5,304 bases of DNA from Porphyromonadaceae bacterium UBA7048 (lineage in GTDB: Bacteria; Bacteroidota; Bacteroidia; Bacteroidales; Muribaculaceae). A program made the translations under genes and the position numbers. This document shows positions 4,702 through 5,304 of the stretch, piece by piece. The stretch lies in contig DLAL01000074.1 of NCBI GenBank assembly GCA_002493945.1, positions 1-5,304 of the forward strand, written 5' to 3'. How positions within the stretch are numbered: position 1 is the stretch's first letter; each line of letters starts with the position of its first letter. Below the pieces are notes generated by a model. It searched no databases and was not told the DNA's origin. It was given only the letters and a program-made list of their open reading frames with translations.

Positions 4702-5304
4702 ATGGGCAGCTATAAATCCGGCGTATTCTACGTAATTCCGCCGGATACTCTTTTCTTTATTACCATCACGGTGATTGACTGGATTGATGTGTTCACTCGA
4801 GAGGATTATAAACGCATAATCATAGAATCACTTGATTATTGCCGACGTAACAAAGGTCTGAACCTCCATGCCTACGTGCTGATGACGAACCATATTCACC
4901 TTATGGTATCACATCCGGATGGAAAAGACGCTATTGCACGGATTATCGGCGATTTCAAGAAATACACAAGCAAAAGAGTCGTCGACGAAATAATAGCTAA
5001 TCCAATAGAAAGTCGCAAACGCTGGCTTCTTCACCATTTTGATGAAGAAGTGATAATCGCGAATGATGATGCCTCCTGCAGCATTTCAAAAATCAACCAT
5101 GGACTTCGTGGAAACACCGGACAGCAAACACATTTCACCGTTCCGAGTACTTCCAAAAACAACAACCGGAAAAGCCGTCATCTGTGGCAACGGGGATATG
5201 ATGTCTATTGCATAACAAATATAAAACATTTACGGCAGAAACTTGACTATCTCCACGACAACCCGGTGCGTGCCGGCATAGTCTGTCCGTTCCTGAAAAT
5301 GGTT
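4702..5304 (+). CDS. RAYT / IS200-like Y1 transposase, 3' end cut off
   Basis: An uninterrupted frame of 201 codons runs from the ATG at 4702 to the window edge without a stop. The protein begins MGSYKSG, like Bacteroidota RAYTs. It has the HUH-type metal motif H64-I-H66 in LMTNHIHLMV and the probable catalytic tyrosine Y88 in FKKYTSK. The C-terminal RAYT pattern starts at W162 (WQRGYDVY) and continues to LDYLHDNPVRAGIV (181-194). Such enzymes cut single-stranded DNA at REP-type hairpins through a 5' phosphotyrosine link. Only about 20-30 residues are likely missing. Base composition is clearly more AT-rich than the genes to its left, suggesting separate ancestry. Residues 117-158 form a polar stretch, longer than I recall in relatives. 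The inverted palindromes just upstream are its natural candidate substrates. Confidence 0.92.
   Translation, partial: MGSYKSGVFYVIPPDTLFFITITVIDWIDVFTREDYKRIIIESLDYCRRNKGLNLHAYVLMTNHIHLMVSHPDGKDAIARIIGDFKKYTSKRVVDEIIANPIESRKRWLLHHFDEEVIIANDDASCSISKINHGLRGNTGQQTHFTVPSTSKNNNRKSRHLWQRGYDVYCITNIKHLRQKLDYLHDNPVRAGIVCPFLKMV

Overview
The window looks like a piece of chromosome from a gut-type member of the Bacteroidales (Bacteroidota), possibly Muribaculaceae. The evidence is a DUF4494-like protein next to a YggS-family gene, A-rich leaders without Shine-Dalgarno sequences, promoter-like TAnnTTTG boxes, and a Bacteroidota-type RAYT transposase. The first five genes are GC-rich (about 65% in one sampled 60-base line of the GH43 gene). 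The transposase at the right end is much more AT-rich (about 37% GC in one sampled line). The family-level placement is inference.

Layout: bases 1-163 hold no gene. They carry a cluster of short CTCCTGT/ACAGGAG repeats, one of them a clear hairpin, followed by a TAnnTTTG-like box. A tight three-gene unit follows (164-1812): a DUF4494-like protein of unknown function, a YggS/PLPBP-type PLP-binding protein whose ATG overlaps the previous stop, and a low-molecular-weight protein tyrosine phosphatase 15 bases downstream. A 114-base gap (1813-1926) contains a candidate Bacteroidota promoter. It leads into a two-gene unit (1927-4496): a POT/PTR-type MFS transporter and a secreted family 43 glycoside hydrolase that overlap by 4 bases (ATGA).

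The right end (4497-5304) is a mobile-element neighbourhood. A long hairpin related to the one at bases 34-61 comes first. Two short palindromes in opposite orientation follow, each flanked by the same AGTC tag, with an extra half copy beside them. Last is the 5' part of a RAYT (REP-associated tyrosine transposase, IS200-like Y1 domain), cut by the window end. The inverted palindrome pair beside a RAYT has the architecture of a REP pair (BIME). It is the most interesting structure here, because the two palindromes differ at two arm positions and both differences are compensated in the opposite arm.

Functional picture: the first unit combines PLP homeostasis and a tyrosine phosphatase with an uncharacterised small protein. 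The second couples a periplasmic or extracellular glycosidase, probably acting on arabinan-type glycans, to an inner-membrane transporter. No SusC/SusD pair is visible, so this is not a recognisable complete polysaccharide utilisation locus within the window.
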